DNA from: JBOGEN01 sp050743265
GTDB lineage: Bacteria; Actinomycetota; Actinomycetes; JBOGEN01
Direction of reading: 5' to 3'
DNA: 24,730 bases
Assembly: GCA_050743265.1 (NCBI GenBank)
Contig: JBOGEN010000106.1
Coordinates: 1 to 24,730, forward strand
The translations under genes and the position numbers were made by a program. This document shows, piece by piece, positions 15,314 through 23,275 of this stretch. The notes beneath the pieces are model-generated. The model did not search any database, was not told the origin of the DNA, and worked only from the letters and a program-made list of their open reading frames with translations. Each line of letters starts with the position of its first letter. Within the stretch, counting starts at the first letter, position 1.

Positions 15314-17232
15314 GCACCGGCAGCACGCAGCGGCCCACCCGGCGCCTCACCGTCGGCCAGGCGGTCGTGGCGTTCCTCGCCCAGCAGCACAGCGAGCGCG
15401 ACGGCGTGCAGCAGCGGCTCGTCCCCGCCTGCTCCGGCATCTTCGGGCACGGCAACGTCGCCGGGCTCGGGCAGGCGCTGCACGAGGCGGCCGCCACGGC
15501 ACCGCCCGGCACCCCGTCACCGCTGCCGTTCCACCTCGCCCGCAACGAGCAGGCCATGGTGCACACCGCGGCTGCGTACGCCCGGACGCGCAACCGGCTC
15601 GCCACGCTCGCGTGCACGACCTCGATCGGCCCGGGCGCGACGAACCTCGTCACCGGCGCGGCGCTGGCGACCGTGAACCGGCTCCCCGTGCTGCTGCTGC
15701 CCGGGGACACGTTCGCGACCCGCGCGGCGAACCCGGTGCTGCAGGAGCTCGAGGCGTCCTGGTCGTACGGCGTGACCGTGAACGACGCCCTCAAGCCGGT
15801 GTCGCGCTTCTGGGACCGAGTGGAGCGGCCCGAGCAGCTGCCCGCCGCCCTGCTCGCCGCGATGCGCGTGCTCACCGACCCGGCCGAGACCGGGGCGGTC
15901 ACGCTCGCGCTGCCGCAGGACGTGCAGGCCGAGGCGTACGACTGGCCGGCCGAGCTGTTCGCGCCACGGGTGTGGCACGTACGGCGCCCGGTGCCCGAGC
16001 CCGCGGTACTCGACGAGGCCGTACGCCTGCTGCGCGGGGCACGCCGACCGCTGCTCGTCGCCGGCGGTGGCGTCGTCTACAGCGAGGCCGCCGACGCGCT
16101 CCGGGCCCTGGCGGACGCGACCGGCATCCCCGTGGCCGAGACGCAGGCGGGCAAGGGCGCGCTCCCGTATGACCACCCGAGTGCGGTCGGCGCGGTCGGC
16201 GCCTCCGGCACGACAGCGGCCAACGCGCTCGCCCGCAAGAGCGACCTCGTGGTCGGGGTCGGCACCCGGTGGAGCGACTTCACCACGGCGTCGCGCACGG
16301 TGTTCGCCCACCCGCAGGTACGGTTCGTCAACGTCAACGTGCTGCCCTCCGACGCGGCCAAGCACGCGGGGCTCTCCGTCGTGGCGGACGCCCGGGAGGC
16401 GCTGCAGGCCCTGACGAGGACGCTCGACGGGTGGTCGGTGGACGACGCCTACGCGGCGGAGGCCCGCGAGCGCGCCCGGATCTGGGACGACACCGTGCAG
16501 CGCGCGTACGACGCCGGTCGCAAGCCGTTGCCCGCGCAGAGCGAGGTCATCGGCGCCGTCAACGGCGCAGCCAGGACGGGGGACGTCATGGTCTGCGCCG
16601 CCGGCTCGATGCCGGGAGAGCTCCACCGGCTCTGGCGGGCGCAGGACCCTCGCCAGTACCACGTCGAGTACGGGTACTCGTGTATGGGCTACGAGATCGC
16701 CGGCGGGCTCGGCGTCCGCATGGCGCTGGCCGAGACGGACCCGGACCACGAGGTGTTTGTCCTCGTCGGCGACGGCTCGTACCTCATGATGGCGAGCGAG
16801 CTGGTCACCGCGGTGTCCGAGGGCCGAAAGCTCGTCGTCGTGCTGGTGCAGAACCACGGGTTCGCCTCGATCGGCGCCCTGTCGGAGTCGGTGGGCGCCG
16901 GGCGCTTCGGCACGCGGTACCGCTACCGGGACCCCGAGACGGGCGCGCTGGACGGGGACGTCCTGCCCGTCGACCTGGCGGCGAACGCGGCCAGCCTCGG
17001 GGCGGACGTGCTGCGGGTCGGGACGGTCGACGAGCTGCGCGCCGCGCTCGAGCAGGCCCGCGCGTCCAGCCGGACGACCGTCGTCCACGTCGACACGGAC
17101 CCGTACGCGGGAGCCCCAGACTCGGAGGCATGGTGGGACGTGCCCGTCGCGCAGACGTCCACCCTCGACGAGGTCACCGACGCCCGCGCCGCGTACGAGA
17201 CCGCGAAGCGCACCCAGCGCCCGTACCTCTGA
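15310..17232 (+). CDS. iolD: 3D-(3,5/4)-trihydroxycyclohexane-1,2-dione hydrolase
   Basis: 640 aa, the characteristic length of IolD, longer than acetolactate synthase. It is a thiamine-diphosphate enzyme: catalytic glutamate in FHLARNEQAMVHTAAAYA (E80), TTSIGPGATNLVTGAA following, and the ThDP motif GDGSYLMMASELVTA with the terminal QNHG in place of the usual NN. GFASIGALSESVG and RFGTRYRYRD are typical of IolD. It opens the cyclic dione to 5-deoxy-D-glucuronate. ATG 15310 overlaps the iolB stop. It is the last gene of the operon and faces the convergent dehydrogenase gene across a nested inverted repeat. Confidence 0.93.
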   Translation: MSTGSTQRPTRRLTVGQAVVAFLAQQHSERDGVQQRLVPACSGIFGHGNVAGLGQALHEAAATAPPGTPSPLPFHLARNEQAMVHTAAAYARTRNRLATLACTTSIGPGATNLVTGAALATVNRLPVLLLPGDTFATRAANPVLQELEASWSYGVTVNDALKPVSRFWDRVERPEQLPAALLAAMRVLTDPAETGAVTLALPQDVQAEAYDWPAELFAPRVWHVRRPVPEPAVLDEAVRLLRGARRPLLVAGGGVVYSEAADALRALADATGIPVAETQAGKGALPYDHPSAVGAVGASGTTAANALARKSDLVVGVGTRWSDFTTASRTVFAHPQVRFVNVNVLPSDAAKHAGLSVVADAREALQALTRTLDGWSVDDAYAAEARERARIWDDTVQRAYDAGRKPLPAQSEVIGAVNGAARTGDVMVCAAGSMPGELHRLWRAQDPRQYHVEYGYSCMGYEIAGGLGVRMALAETDPDHEVFVLVGDGSYLMMASELVTAVSEGRKLVVVLVQNHGFASIGALSESVGAGRFGTRYRYRDPETGALDGDVLPVDLAANAASLGADVLRVGTVDELRAALEQARASSRTTVVHVDTDPYAGAPDSEAWWDVPVAQTSTLDEVTDARAAYETAKRTQRPYL

Positions 17233-17281
17233 CGCACCCGCGAGAGCCGGCTCGCGCGGCTGGGGTCAGCACGTGCGTCAG
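17229..17281. terminator. Nested inverted repeat between convergent iolD and dehydrogenase genes
   Basis: Outer arms CTGACGCA (17229-17236) and TGCGTCAG (17274-17281) are perfect complements. Inside them CGCGAG (17239-17244) and CTCGCG (17251-17256) form a tight hairpin with a 6-base loop. The outer arms include the iolD stop codon and reach into the last codons of the opposite gene, so the structure can serve both strands. There is no U-tract, which is usual in high-GC actinobacteria. Confidence 0.55.
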
Positions 17282-18468
17282 AACCGTGCGGCCAGCAGGT
17301 CCGCGTTGGCCTCGGCCAGGGCGAGCGCGGCGTCGCGGAGCGAGGTGCCGGCACGGTCGGCGTCGTCCATGACCGTGCCGACCAGACGGGACATCGTCGA
17401 CGCGACCTTGGCGAACGACGCGTCCGGCGTGGGCTCGACGTCGCCGAACAGGACCCAGTACCACCAGGCGTTGGTGGCGAGGTTCGCCAGGACGTCCGGG
17501 ACCACCGCGACGCCCCGCGCCGACAGCACCGCGTCGGCCTCGGGCAGCGTCGGCAGGTTCGCCCCCTCGACGACCACAGACGCGCGGACGCGGCCCGCCT
17601 CCGCGGCACCGAGCACGTACGAGGCCGCCGCGGGCACGAGCACGTCGGCGGGGACGTCGAGCCAGGCGGCCCCGGGCTGCTCGCGATCGGCCGGGCGCAT
17701 TGCGGACCTGTCCAGCCCGCCGGACGGGTCGCGCCTGGCGAGCAACGCCTCCACGTCGAGCCCGTCGTCGTTGCGGACGAGCCCGTCCCTGTCGCACACG
17801 GCCACCACCCGCATGCCCCTCCGGGCGAGGTAGCGCGCGGCGGCCCCGCCGATCGAGCCGAACCCCTGCACGACGGCGGACAGGCCGGTCACGTCCCGCC
17901 CCGACCGCGCGGCCCACGCCGTCGCCGCCTCGGCGACCCCGAAGCCGCCCACGGAGTCGGCCAGCGGCACCCCGTCCACCACGCTGGCGAACGCCGTGGC
18001 GAGCCTGGCGCGTGCCGCGTCGGCGTCGTCCAGCCGGGCGTAGAGCGCCTCGACGGTCGAGCGCAGCCCGATCTCGGTGGCGATCTCGTCGAGCGTCTCC
18101 TGGCGTACGCCGAGGTCCTCGCCGAAGTTCCACTGCTCCCTGACGATCGGCCGCACGGCCCGCAGGAACCTGGTCAGCACCTCGCGCGCCCGCGGGTCCC
18201 GGGGGTCGACGTCCACGCCGCCCTTCGCCCCGCCGAACGGGACGTACCGGTCGGCCGGGTCGTACGCGAGGGCCTCCTTGCGCGTCATGCCTCGGGCGAG
18301 GCCGGCGACCTCGTCGAGCGTGCACCCCTCGCGGACGCGCAGGCCCCCGCTGGCCAGTCCGCGGACAAGGCTGTCGATCACGAGGTAGCCGCGCCGGCCC
18401 GTCACCGGGTCGGTCCACGTGACCTGCAGGACCGGAGAGGCTTCCACGGCGGTCAGGGTGTCAGGCAC
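17278..18468 (-). CDS. Glu/Leu/Phe/Val dehydrogenase family protein
   Basis: 396 aa. The N-terminal substrate domain has MTRKEAL (61-67, K64) and PFGGAKGGVDVD (77-88, K82), the lysine-bearing blocks of amino-acid dehydrogenases. The NAD(P)-binding domain has VVQGFGSIGGAAARYL (199-214) and later VEGANLPTLPEAD. The family deaminates Glu, Leu, Val or Phe reversibly. Where glutamate dehydrogenases show PAPDVxT this protein has NFGEDLGVRQE (114-124), with D118 as the probable catalytic Asp, and the linker after it is also unlike the standard enzyme. The substrate is therefore uncertain. Start GTG 18468 lies six bases after the stop of the upstream membrane-protein gene, so they look co-transcribed. 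No strong ribosome site is visible. Confidence 0.85.
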   Translation of the reverse strand: MPDTLTAVEASPVLQVTWTDPVTGRRGYLVIDSLVRGLASGGLRVREGCTLDEVAGLARGMTRKEALAYDPADRYVPFGGAKGGVDVDPRDPRAREVLTRFLRAVRPIVREQWNFGEDLGVRQETLDEIATEIGLRSTVEALYARLDDADAARARLATAFASVVDGVPLADSVGGFGVAEAATAWAARSGRDVTGLSAVVQGFGSIGGAAARYLARRGMRVVAVCDRDGLVRNDDGLDVEALLARRDPSGGLDRSAMRPADREQPGAAWLDVPADVLVPAAASYVLGAAEAGRVRASVVVEGANLPTLPEADAVLSARGVAVVPDVLANLATNAWWYWVLFGDVEPTPDASFAKVASTMSRLVGTVMDDADRAGTSLRDAALALAEANADLLAARF

Positions 18469-18474
18469 CCCGTC

Positions 18475-19023
18475 TCAGTGCAGCAGCGACTCGAACAGGG
18501 CGACCGCGGAGCCGATCCCCGCCGCGATCACGGCCGAGCGGAGCGCCAGCCCCCGGCCCCGCCCGGACAGCCGGCGCGAGCTGTACCCGAACAGCCCGAG
18601 CAGGGCGATGGTCACCCAGGTCGCTGTCGTGAACGCGGTGTGCTCGGAGAACAGCCCGACCTCGGCGGCGACGAGCACCAGGCAGGCGGGCAGGCCGGCG
18701 CCGACGACCGCCAGCGCCACCGCCGCGGTCTCCCGGCGCTCGCCGGCGTCCAGCCGACGCTGGCTCGTCACGTCATGGGCGATCACGTCGGCGTACGCCT
18801 CGGCCAGAGCCACGCCGAGAAGGCTGGCGAGCAGCGCCAGGGCCGACCTCCCCGGACCGAGCGCGTCCTCCTCGAGCACGAGCAGCAGGGACAGGGCAAC
18901 GATGGCCCCGTACACCGAGCGCGCGACGTGCGCCCCGCCCACCTCGCCGCGCAGCCCCGGCACCCTGCGCAGCACCGGGTGCAGCCAGGCGCGCTGCCGG
19001 TGCTGGTGCGGCTCGGACGTCAC
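18475..19023 (-). CDS. Five-helix integral membrane protein, function unknown
   Basis: 182 aa starting at GTG 19023; an in-frame stop lies two codons upstream, so this is the first possible start. After a His/Arg-rich N-terminal segment there are five hydrophobic stretches: about 36-50, 60-77, 99-118, 128-144 and 161-180. Charged or polar residues occur within the second (VALAEAYADVIAHD) and a basic loop GYSSRRLSGRGRG precedes the last. I do not recognise the family. The Glu/Asp in helix 2 could bind an ion, but that is speculation. No good ribosome site is seen. The gene is 47 bp after the DUF308-like gene and 6 bp before the dehydrogenase, suggesting one transcript. Confidence 0.7.
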   Translation of the reverse strand: MTSEPHQHRQRAWLHPVLRRVPGLRGEVGGAHVARSVYGAIVALSLLLVLEEDALGPGRSALALLASLLGVALAEAYADVIAHDVTSQRRLDAGERRETAAVALAVVGAGLPACLVLVAAEVGLFSEHTAFTTATWVTIALLGLFGYSSRRLSGRGRGLALRSAVIAAGIGSAVALFESLLH

Positions 19024-19070
19024 GTCGGGTCAGCCGGCGCCGGGCGTACGGTCACCGGGGTCGGGCGTGG

Positions 19071-19760
19071 TCAGGGCGTCGGCGCGGGCGGCGTCCCGGG
19101 GGTGCCTGCGCCGGACGGGGCGCCGGCCGAGGGCTGGGGCGGGACCGCCGCGCCAGCCGGCTCCTCCACCGTCGTGGCACCGGCGGCGACCTCGCGTCCG
19201 AGCGCCCTCACCTGGAACGCGACGAGGATGTTGGTGATCCCCTTGGCCACGGCACCGAAGCCGACCCACAGGATCAGCAGCGCGGCCGACCGCCCGGAGT
19301 AGCCCACCGCCCAGAACGCGACGCCGATCTCGAGGATGCCGGCCACGAGGGTGAGCCCCCACAGCTCCAGCTCGTGCTTGAGGGACAGCGCGATGATCAC
19401 GTCGGACATGCCCTTGGCGAGCAGGAACCACGCGACGAGGTGCGCGGCCACGGCGAACGTGACGTCCGGCCAGACCAGGGCGGCGACACCGCCGACGACG
19501 AAGAGGGCGCCGAGGGCGGCGTGCAGCCAGCGCCAGCCTGGTGCGAGGGCCACGGCGGCAAGCTCGTCCACGCCGGCCGCCAGCAGGAAGATGCCGAACA
19601 GCAGCGCGATGGTCTCCACCGAGCCGATGTCGAACTGCAGGACGGCGAGCGCGATGATCAGCCACGCCACGCCTAGGAGCAGGGGTACCCACCACAGGTG
19701 GGTGACGGCCTTGGGACCGGCCATGCTGGTGGAACGATCCGTCGCGGTGTGCGCAGGCAT
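19071..19760 (-). CDS. DUF308 / HdeD-like six-helix membrane protein
   Basis: 229 aa. Six hydrophobic segments lie at about 21-41, 49-71, 80-97, 102-125, 134-154 and 158-183, in the paired-helix pattern of DUF308 (HdeD, acid-resistance membrane protein in E. coli). Typical phrases are WWVPLLLGVAWLIIAL and the internally repeated helix-Gly-helix units. The last 35 residues are a Pro/Ala/Gly/Ser-rich tail (from about 195) not found in E. coli HdeD. ATG 19760 is preceded by AGGAGG. The role in actinobacteria is unknown, probably stress related. It lies 54 bp downstream of the phosphodiesterase fusion on the same strand. Confidence 0.82.
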   Translation of the reverse strand: MPAHTATDRSTSMAGPKAVTHLWWVPLLLGVAWLIIALAVLQFDIGSVETIALLFGIFLLAAGVDELAAVALAPGWRWLHAALGALFVVGGVAALVWPDVTFAVAAHLVAWFLLAKGMSDVIIALSLKHELELWGLTLVAGILEIGVAFWAVGYSGRSAALLILWVGFGAVAKGITNILVAFQVRALGREVAAGATTVEEPAGAAVPPQPSAGAPSGAGTPGTPPAPTP

Positions 19761-19814
19761 GGGAGCCTCCTGTCGTCGTGACGTGATCGTCCGGCTGCTC
19801 CGCGCGGGGCGTCC

Positions 19815-22004
19815 TCACCCCCGTCGGGTGAGCCCGGGTCGTGCCCCGCCGTCCCCCGTGGCGCCGGTGTCCCCTTTGTCGCCCGCGTCCCTTGTGTCGC
19901 CGGAACCCGCGATCCCCTCGCCGGCGCGGGGACGCGGCACCTCCGCGTACGCCCCTTGCCCGAGATCGGCGAGCCAGCCGCGGAAGAGCAGGTGGACCTG
20001 CTCTGCCCCGTGCACCGGCTCCCCGGGCGCGGACAGGTCGACCGGGTGCAGGACGAAGGGCCGGGTCTGCTCACCACCGAGCCCGCCGTGCGAGCCGACG
20101 AGCTCCTCGAAGGCGGCCACCTCGTCGGTCTGGGCGTCCCAGAGGGAGTTGACCATGAGGTCGGCGCAATGAGGGAAGCCGTCCGTCCGCAGCACCTGCG
20201 CGGGCGCGGAGGGGCCGAACGGTGCCAGCGGGTCCTCGCCGTGCACCTCCCCCGTCGCCAGCGCGTGCAGCCCGTCCCGGCCGAGGACAAGCGGCCCGTG
20301 CCGGATGGAGCGCACCAGCACGAACCCGACACCCGGGTGGTCGACCAGGGTGGGCAGCAGGTGCGGGTACAGGCGCTCGATCCGCTCCAGCGTCACCCGG
20401 TCCTTCTCCCGGGTGAGGTAGACCAGCCCGAGGTTGCCCGAGCCGAGCACCACCGCCTCGTCGGCGGCGGGGGCGCTCGCCTCCGCCCGGTCCGGGCCGA
20501 GCAGCACCTCGCCGGACGGGGTGCGGCGCCGCCGCGCGACCCGCCTGGCCGTGCGGGCGAGCAGGCCGGGGCCGGCAGCGGCCTCCTCGACGGCGCCGGC
20601 GGCGTACCCCCATGACTCCTCGCCGGCGGGCCGCTCCCCGGTCCGGTCCGCGATGTCGGCGTGCGTGCCCATCGCCGTCCGGACGACGTCGCCGAGCGTC
20701 TCCCCGTACCGGGTGCGGAACGTCGCACCCTGGCTCTGCCCGTGGTCGGAGAGGACCACGATCCGGTACGGACGGGGGGCGCTGGCCGCGGCCCGGGCGA
20801 TCCGGCCCAGCTCGCGGTCGATGCGGCGCAGCGCCTCCAGCGCGTCGTACCGCTCCACCCCGGAGTGGTGCGCCACCTCGTCGTACCCGAGGAAGTCCGC
20901 GTAGACCACCGAACGGCCCGCGTACACGTCGCCGATGACCGTCGCCACGGTGACGTCGCGGGAGATGACGGTGGTGAATGTGCGCAGCAGCGGGTAGAGG
21001 CCGCCCCGGGGGACGCGAGGGCGGACGTCGCGCCTGCGCTGCGCCGCCGCCTGCGCCCACTCCCGGAAGACCTCGACCGCCGCCACGAGCAGCGTGCGGG
21101 TGGTGTTGTACGGGCGGGAGAAGTACGTGTAGTAGCCCTCGCCCACGCTGCCCTTGCGCCGTCCGACCACGCTCATCGTGAGGATCGCGTGGTCGGCGTC
21201 CCCGGTGAAGATGTTGTTGCGACTCGCGCCGTCCGCGTGCAGGAGCCCCTGTCCCGTCGACAGCCGCTGCTCGATCTCTGCGGCGCAGGAGCGGTGGTTG
21301 GACACCATGAGCCGGCCGGACTCCTTCTCCAGCCACCGGAACGCGGGCATGTCCCTGTTCGAGCCGAGCAGGATGCCGGCCTGGCTGGCGCCGGTCTGGG
21401 AGGACCAGTCCGTCTCCCACCCGAGCAACCGGTGGCTGCCCGAGGTCAGCCAGGACGCGAGCGTCGGTGCGTTGCCGTCCCGCAATGCCCGCTTGAGGGC
21501 GTCGTGCCCGAGCCCGTCGATCTGGCAGAAGACGACGCCGGGAACCTCCGTCGTCCCCGCCGGGTCCACCCCCCGCGCCGCCCTGCGCAGCACCCGCCGC
21601 TGGTACACCTCGTCGTCGTCGATGGCGAGCAGGCCGGTGACGACGACGGTGACCACGGTGACACCGAAGGAGACCACGATACCGGTGCCGAGGTCGCGGA
21701 CGTCGAGGCCAGGAAGGACGTAGTCGTCCAGCGCGACCACGATCACGCCGTTCAGCAGAAGCGGGAACAGGCCCAGCGTGAGCACGGTCAACGGCAACGC
21801 GAGCCGTATCACCAGCGGCCACACGAGGGCGTTGACCAGGCCGAGCATCGCCGCCCCCAGGAGCGCGGCCCACCAGTCCTGGACGACGAACCCGCTGAGC
21901 ACTCCGGCCATCAGCACGAGCGCGCCCGCTGTCGACAGCCAGACCACGAGGACCCGGAACAGCGGACGCAGGCCGCGGGAGGCGGCGTCCGGCAGGAGCC
22001 TCAC
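19815..22004 (-). CDS. Holin-like membrane domain fused to alkaline phosphatase/type I phosphodiesterase domain
   Basis: 729 aa from GTG 22004. Residues 15-128 form four hydrophobic segments with the phage-holin-4 family pattern (LVNALVWPLVIRLALPLTVLTLGLF, quoted in part: ALPLTVLTLGLFPLLLNG). From about 153 a phosphodiesterase/alkaline phosphatase domain begins: FCQIDGLGHDAL (metal Asp163), SSQTGASQAGILLG (probable nucleophile Thr204), VYADFLGYDEVAHHSG (367-382, metal Asp/His) and VVLSDHGQSQG (416-426, D420/H421). All metal positions look intact, so it should be active on a phosphomonoester or diester. The C-terminus ends in a Gly/Asp-rich run (GSGDTRDAGDKGDTGATGDG). Its GTG overlaps the flippase stop (GTGA). 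The longer open frame to 22415 merely shadows that gene. Confidence 0.85.
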   Translation of the reverse strand: MRLLPDAASRGLRPLFRVLVVWLSTAGALVLMAGVLSGFVVQDWWAALLGAAMLGLVNALVWPLVIRLALPLTVLTLGLFPLLLNGVIVVALDDYVLPGLDVRDLGTGIVVSFGVTVVTVVVTGLLAIDDDEVYQRRVLRRAARGVDPAGTTEVPGVVFCQIDGLGHDALKRALRDGNAPTLASWLTSGSHRLLGWETDWSSQTGASQAGILLGSNRDMPAFRWLEKESGRLMVSNHRSCAAEIEQRLSTGQGLLHADGASRNNIFTGDADHAILTMSVVGRRKGSVGEGYYTYFSRPYNTTRTLLVAAVEVFREWAQAAAQRRRDVRPRVPRGGLYPLLRTFTTVISRDVTVATVIGDVYAGRSVVYADFLGYDEVAHHSGVERYDALEALRRIDRELGRIARAAASAPRPYRIVVLSDHGQSQGATFRTRYGETLGDVVRTAMGTHADIADRTGERPAGEESWGYAAGAVEEAAAGPGLLARTARRVARRRRTPSGEVLLGPDRAEASAPAADEAVVLGSGNLGLVYLTREKDRVTLERIERLYPHLLPTLVDHPGVGFVLVRSIRHGPLVLGRDGLHALATGEVHGEDPLAPFGPSAPAQVLRTDGFPHCADLMVNSLWDAQTDEVAAFEELVGSHGGLGGEQTRPFVLHPVDLSAPGEPVHGAEQVHLLFRGWLADLGQGAYAEVPRPRAGEGIAGSGDTRDAGDKGDTGATGDGGARPGLTRRG

Positions 22005-23161
22005 GTCGACCCGTCCTGGCGGTGCGTGCTGGGCTCGCGGGGCTGCGTGGGCTCGTGGGGCTCGGTGTCGTCGCCGGGACTCCGCTGCGCCGGGACGGGC
22101 GACCTGTCGTGCCCGCGGAAGTACCGGGTCAGCGCCAGCCAGCACACGCCGCCCGCGACGATCGGCCCGAGGTAGGTGAACATGCGGAACACGAACACCG
22201 CCGCGACGATGACGTTCTCGTCCGCGCCGTCGGTGGCGTACATGAGGGCCGAGATGTAGAGGGTCTCGGCCAGCCCCACGTTGCCCGGGGTGATCTCGAC
22301 GAGCGTGAGCAGCCGGACGACCGCGTACACGGCGAAGACCTCGATCACGGTGATCGACGCACGGCCCTCGTCCAGCGCGCGCAGCGACGTGAGCAGCACG
22401 AGGGCGGTCGCGCACTCCTTCATGAGCACGAAGCCGGTGAGGCCGAGCCAGTGCGCCCGGACGTCGTCGAGCACCTGGAGGCGGAAGCCCACCACGGCCT
22501 GCCCGACGGACTCCGCCGGAGGTCGGCGTACGACCCCGCGGGCCCAGTTGAGGATGCGCCCCAGCCGCTCGCCGAACCGGTACGCGAAGTCCTCGCTGCG
22601 CATGATCTTCACCGTGAGCAGGATGAGAAGGGCGGACGCCACGAGCCCGCCCACCGCGAGCAGCAGGACGTCCCCGGGGATCGTGGTCTGCACCGCGAGC
22701 AGCGTGATGGCGACCGCGGGGAGCACGAGCGGGATCACGTTGCTCCAGGCCGCGTTGACCACCACGGCACGCCCGAACGCCTCGTTGCTCACCCCGAACT
22801 TCCGGTACGCCACGTACTTGGCTGCCGTGCCGGACGGTCCGGGGACCAGGTTCGAGACGACCGCGGCGGACTCCTGGACGAGGAACGCCTTGCCCAGGCC
22901 GATGCCGTCCAGCTGCACGGCGTACGGCCCGGCCTTGCCCAGCTCGACCAGCAGCGTCAGCCCCGTCAGCAGTGTGAGCTCGGCGACGGTGAGGGACGTG
23001 ATCGTGTCCCAGACCTTCGAGTAGTCGGCGAAGCTCGGGATCAGAAACCCGAAGATGAGGGCGATCAGCAGCGCGGACAGCGCCACCCGCACCGCACTGT
23101 GGATCGGCGAGGGCTTCTGCGTCTGGAGGATGTCCGGGGTGTCGACCCCGTCCGCAGCCAT
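22001..23161 (-). CDS. Flippase-like membrane protein (UPF0104 / LPG synthase TM-region family)
   Basis: 386 aa from ATG 23161 (TGGAG upstream), polytopic with about eight helices. Family signatures are SNLVPGPSGTAAKYVAYRK (103-121) and, near the C-terminus, EITPGNVGLAETLY, corresponding to the N-x-x-P-G and P-G-x-x-G blocks of the lysylphosphatidylglycerol synthase/AglD membrane domain. There is no C-terminal aminoacyl-transferase domain, so it is more likely a lipid-carrier flippase or related transporter than an LPG synthase. The tail of about 35 residues is hydrophilic (Pro/Arg/His/Glu). The open frame continues upstream to 23749, but that part shadows the hydrolase gene. A 4-bp overlap with the holin-phosphodiesterase gene implies tightly linked production. 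Confidence 0.85.
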   Translation of the reverse strand: MAADGVDTPDILQTQKPSPIHSAVRVALSALLIALIFGFLIPSFADYSKVWDTITSLTVAELTLLTGLTLLVELGKAGPYAVQLDGIGLGKAFLVQESAAVVSNLVPGPSGTAAKYVAYRKFGVSNEAFGRAVVVNAAWSNVIPLVLPAVAITLLAVQTTIPGDVLLLAVGGLVASALLILLTVKIMRSEDFAYRFGERLGRILNWARGVVRRPPAESVGQAVVGFRLQVLDDVRAHWLGLTGFVLMKECATALVLLTSLRALDEGRASITVIEVFAVYAVVRLLTLVEITPGNVGLAETLYISALMYATDGADENVIVAAVFVFRMFTYLGPIVAGGVCWLALTRYFRGHDRSPVPAQRSPGDDTEPHEPTQPREPSTHRQDGST

Positions 23162-23216
23162 CGCTCCACAGTGCCCGAGCAGGCGCGGGCCGGGTTCACC
23201 CGTGCAAGGTGAGGGG

Positions 23217-23275
23217 GCCGCCCGGCTCGAGGGGCACAGAGCCGCCCGGCTAGAAGGGAACAGAGCCTCCCGGGG
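23217..23275. repeat. Degenerate 24-bp tandem repeat spanning the end of the hydrolase gene
   Basis: Two full units (23217-23240 and 23241-23264, differing at 3 positions) and part of a third (from 23265) follow each other head to tail; a unit reads GCCGCCCGGCTCGAGGGGCA plus CAGA. The 24-bp period equals eight codons. The stop codon of the hydrolase gene (TAG on the minus strand, 23250-23252) falls inside unit two where unit one has GAG. The repeat thus covers the last codons and half of the intergenic gap before the flippase gene. Confidence 0.7.

Noticed and set aside
19815..22004. Prophage remnant suggested by the holin-like domain
   Set aside because: The holin-like module is fused to a cellular phosphodiesterase domain, and no endolysin, integrase or other phage gene is nearby.
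20661..22175. 504-codon plus-strand open frame opposite the phosphodiesterase gene
   Set aside because: Low-complexity Arg/Val/His/Glu translation with no motif; all phosphodiesterase motifs are on the minus strand.
22005..22415. Upstream extension of the holin-phosphodiesterase frame
   Set aside because: The residues before GTG 22004 are read out of the flippase gene in another frame, while the GTGA overlap gives a natural start at the holin-like domain.
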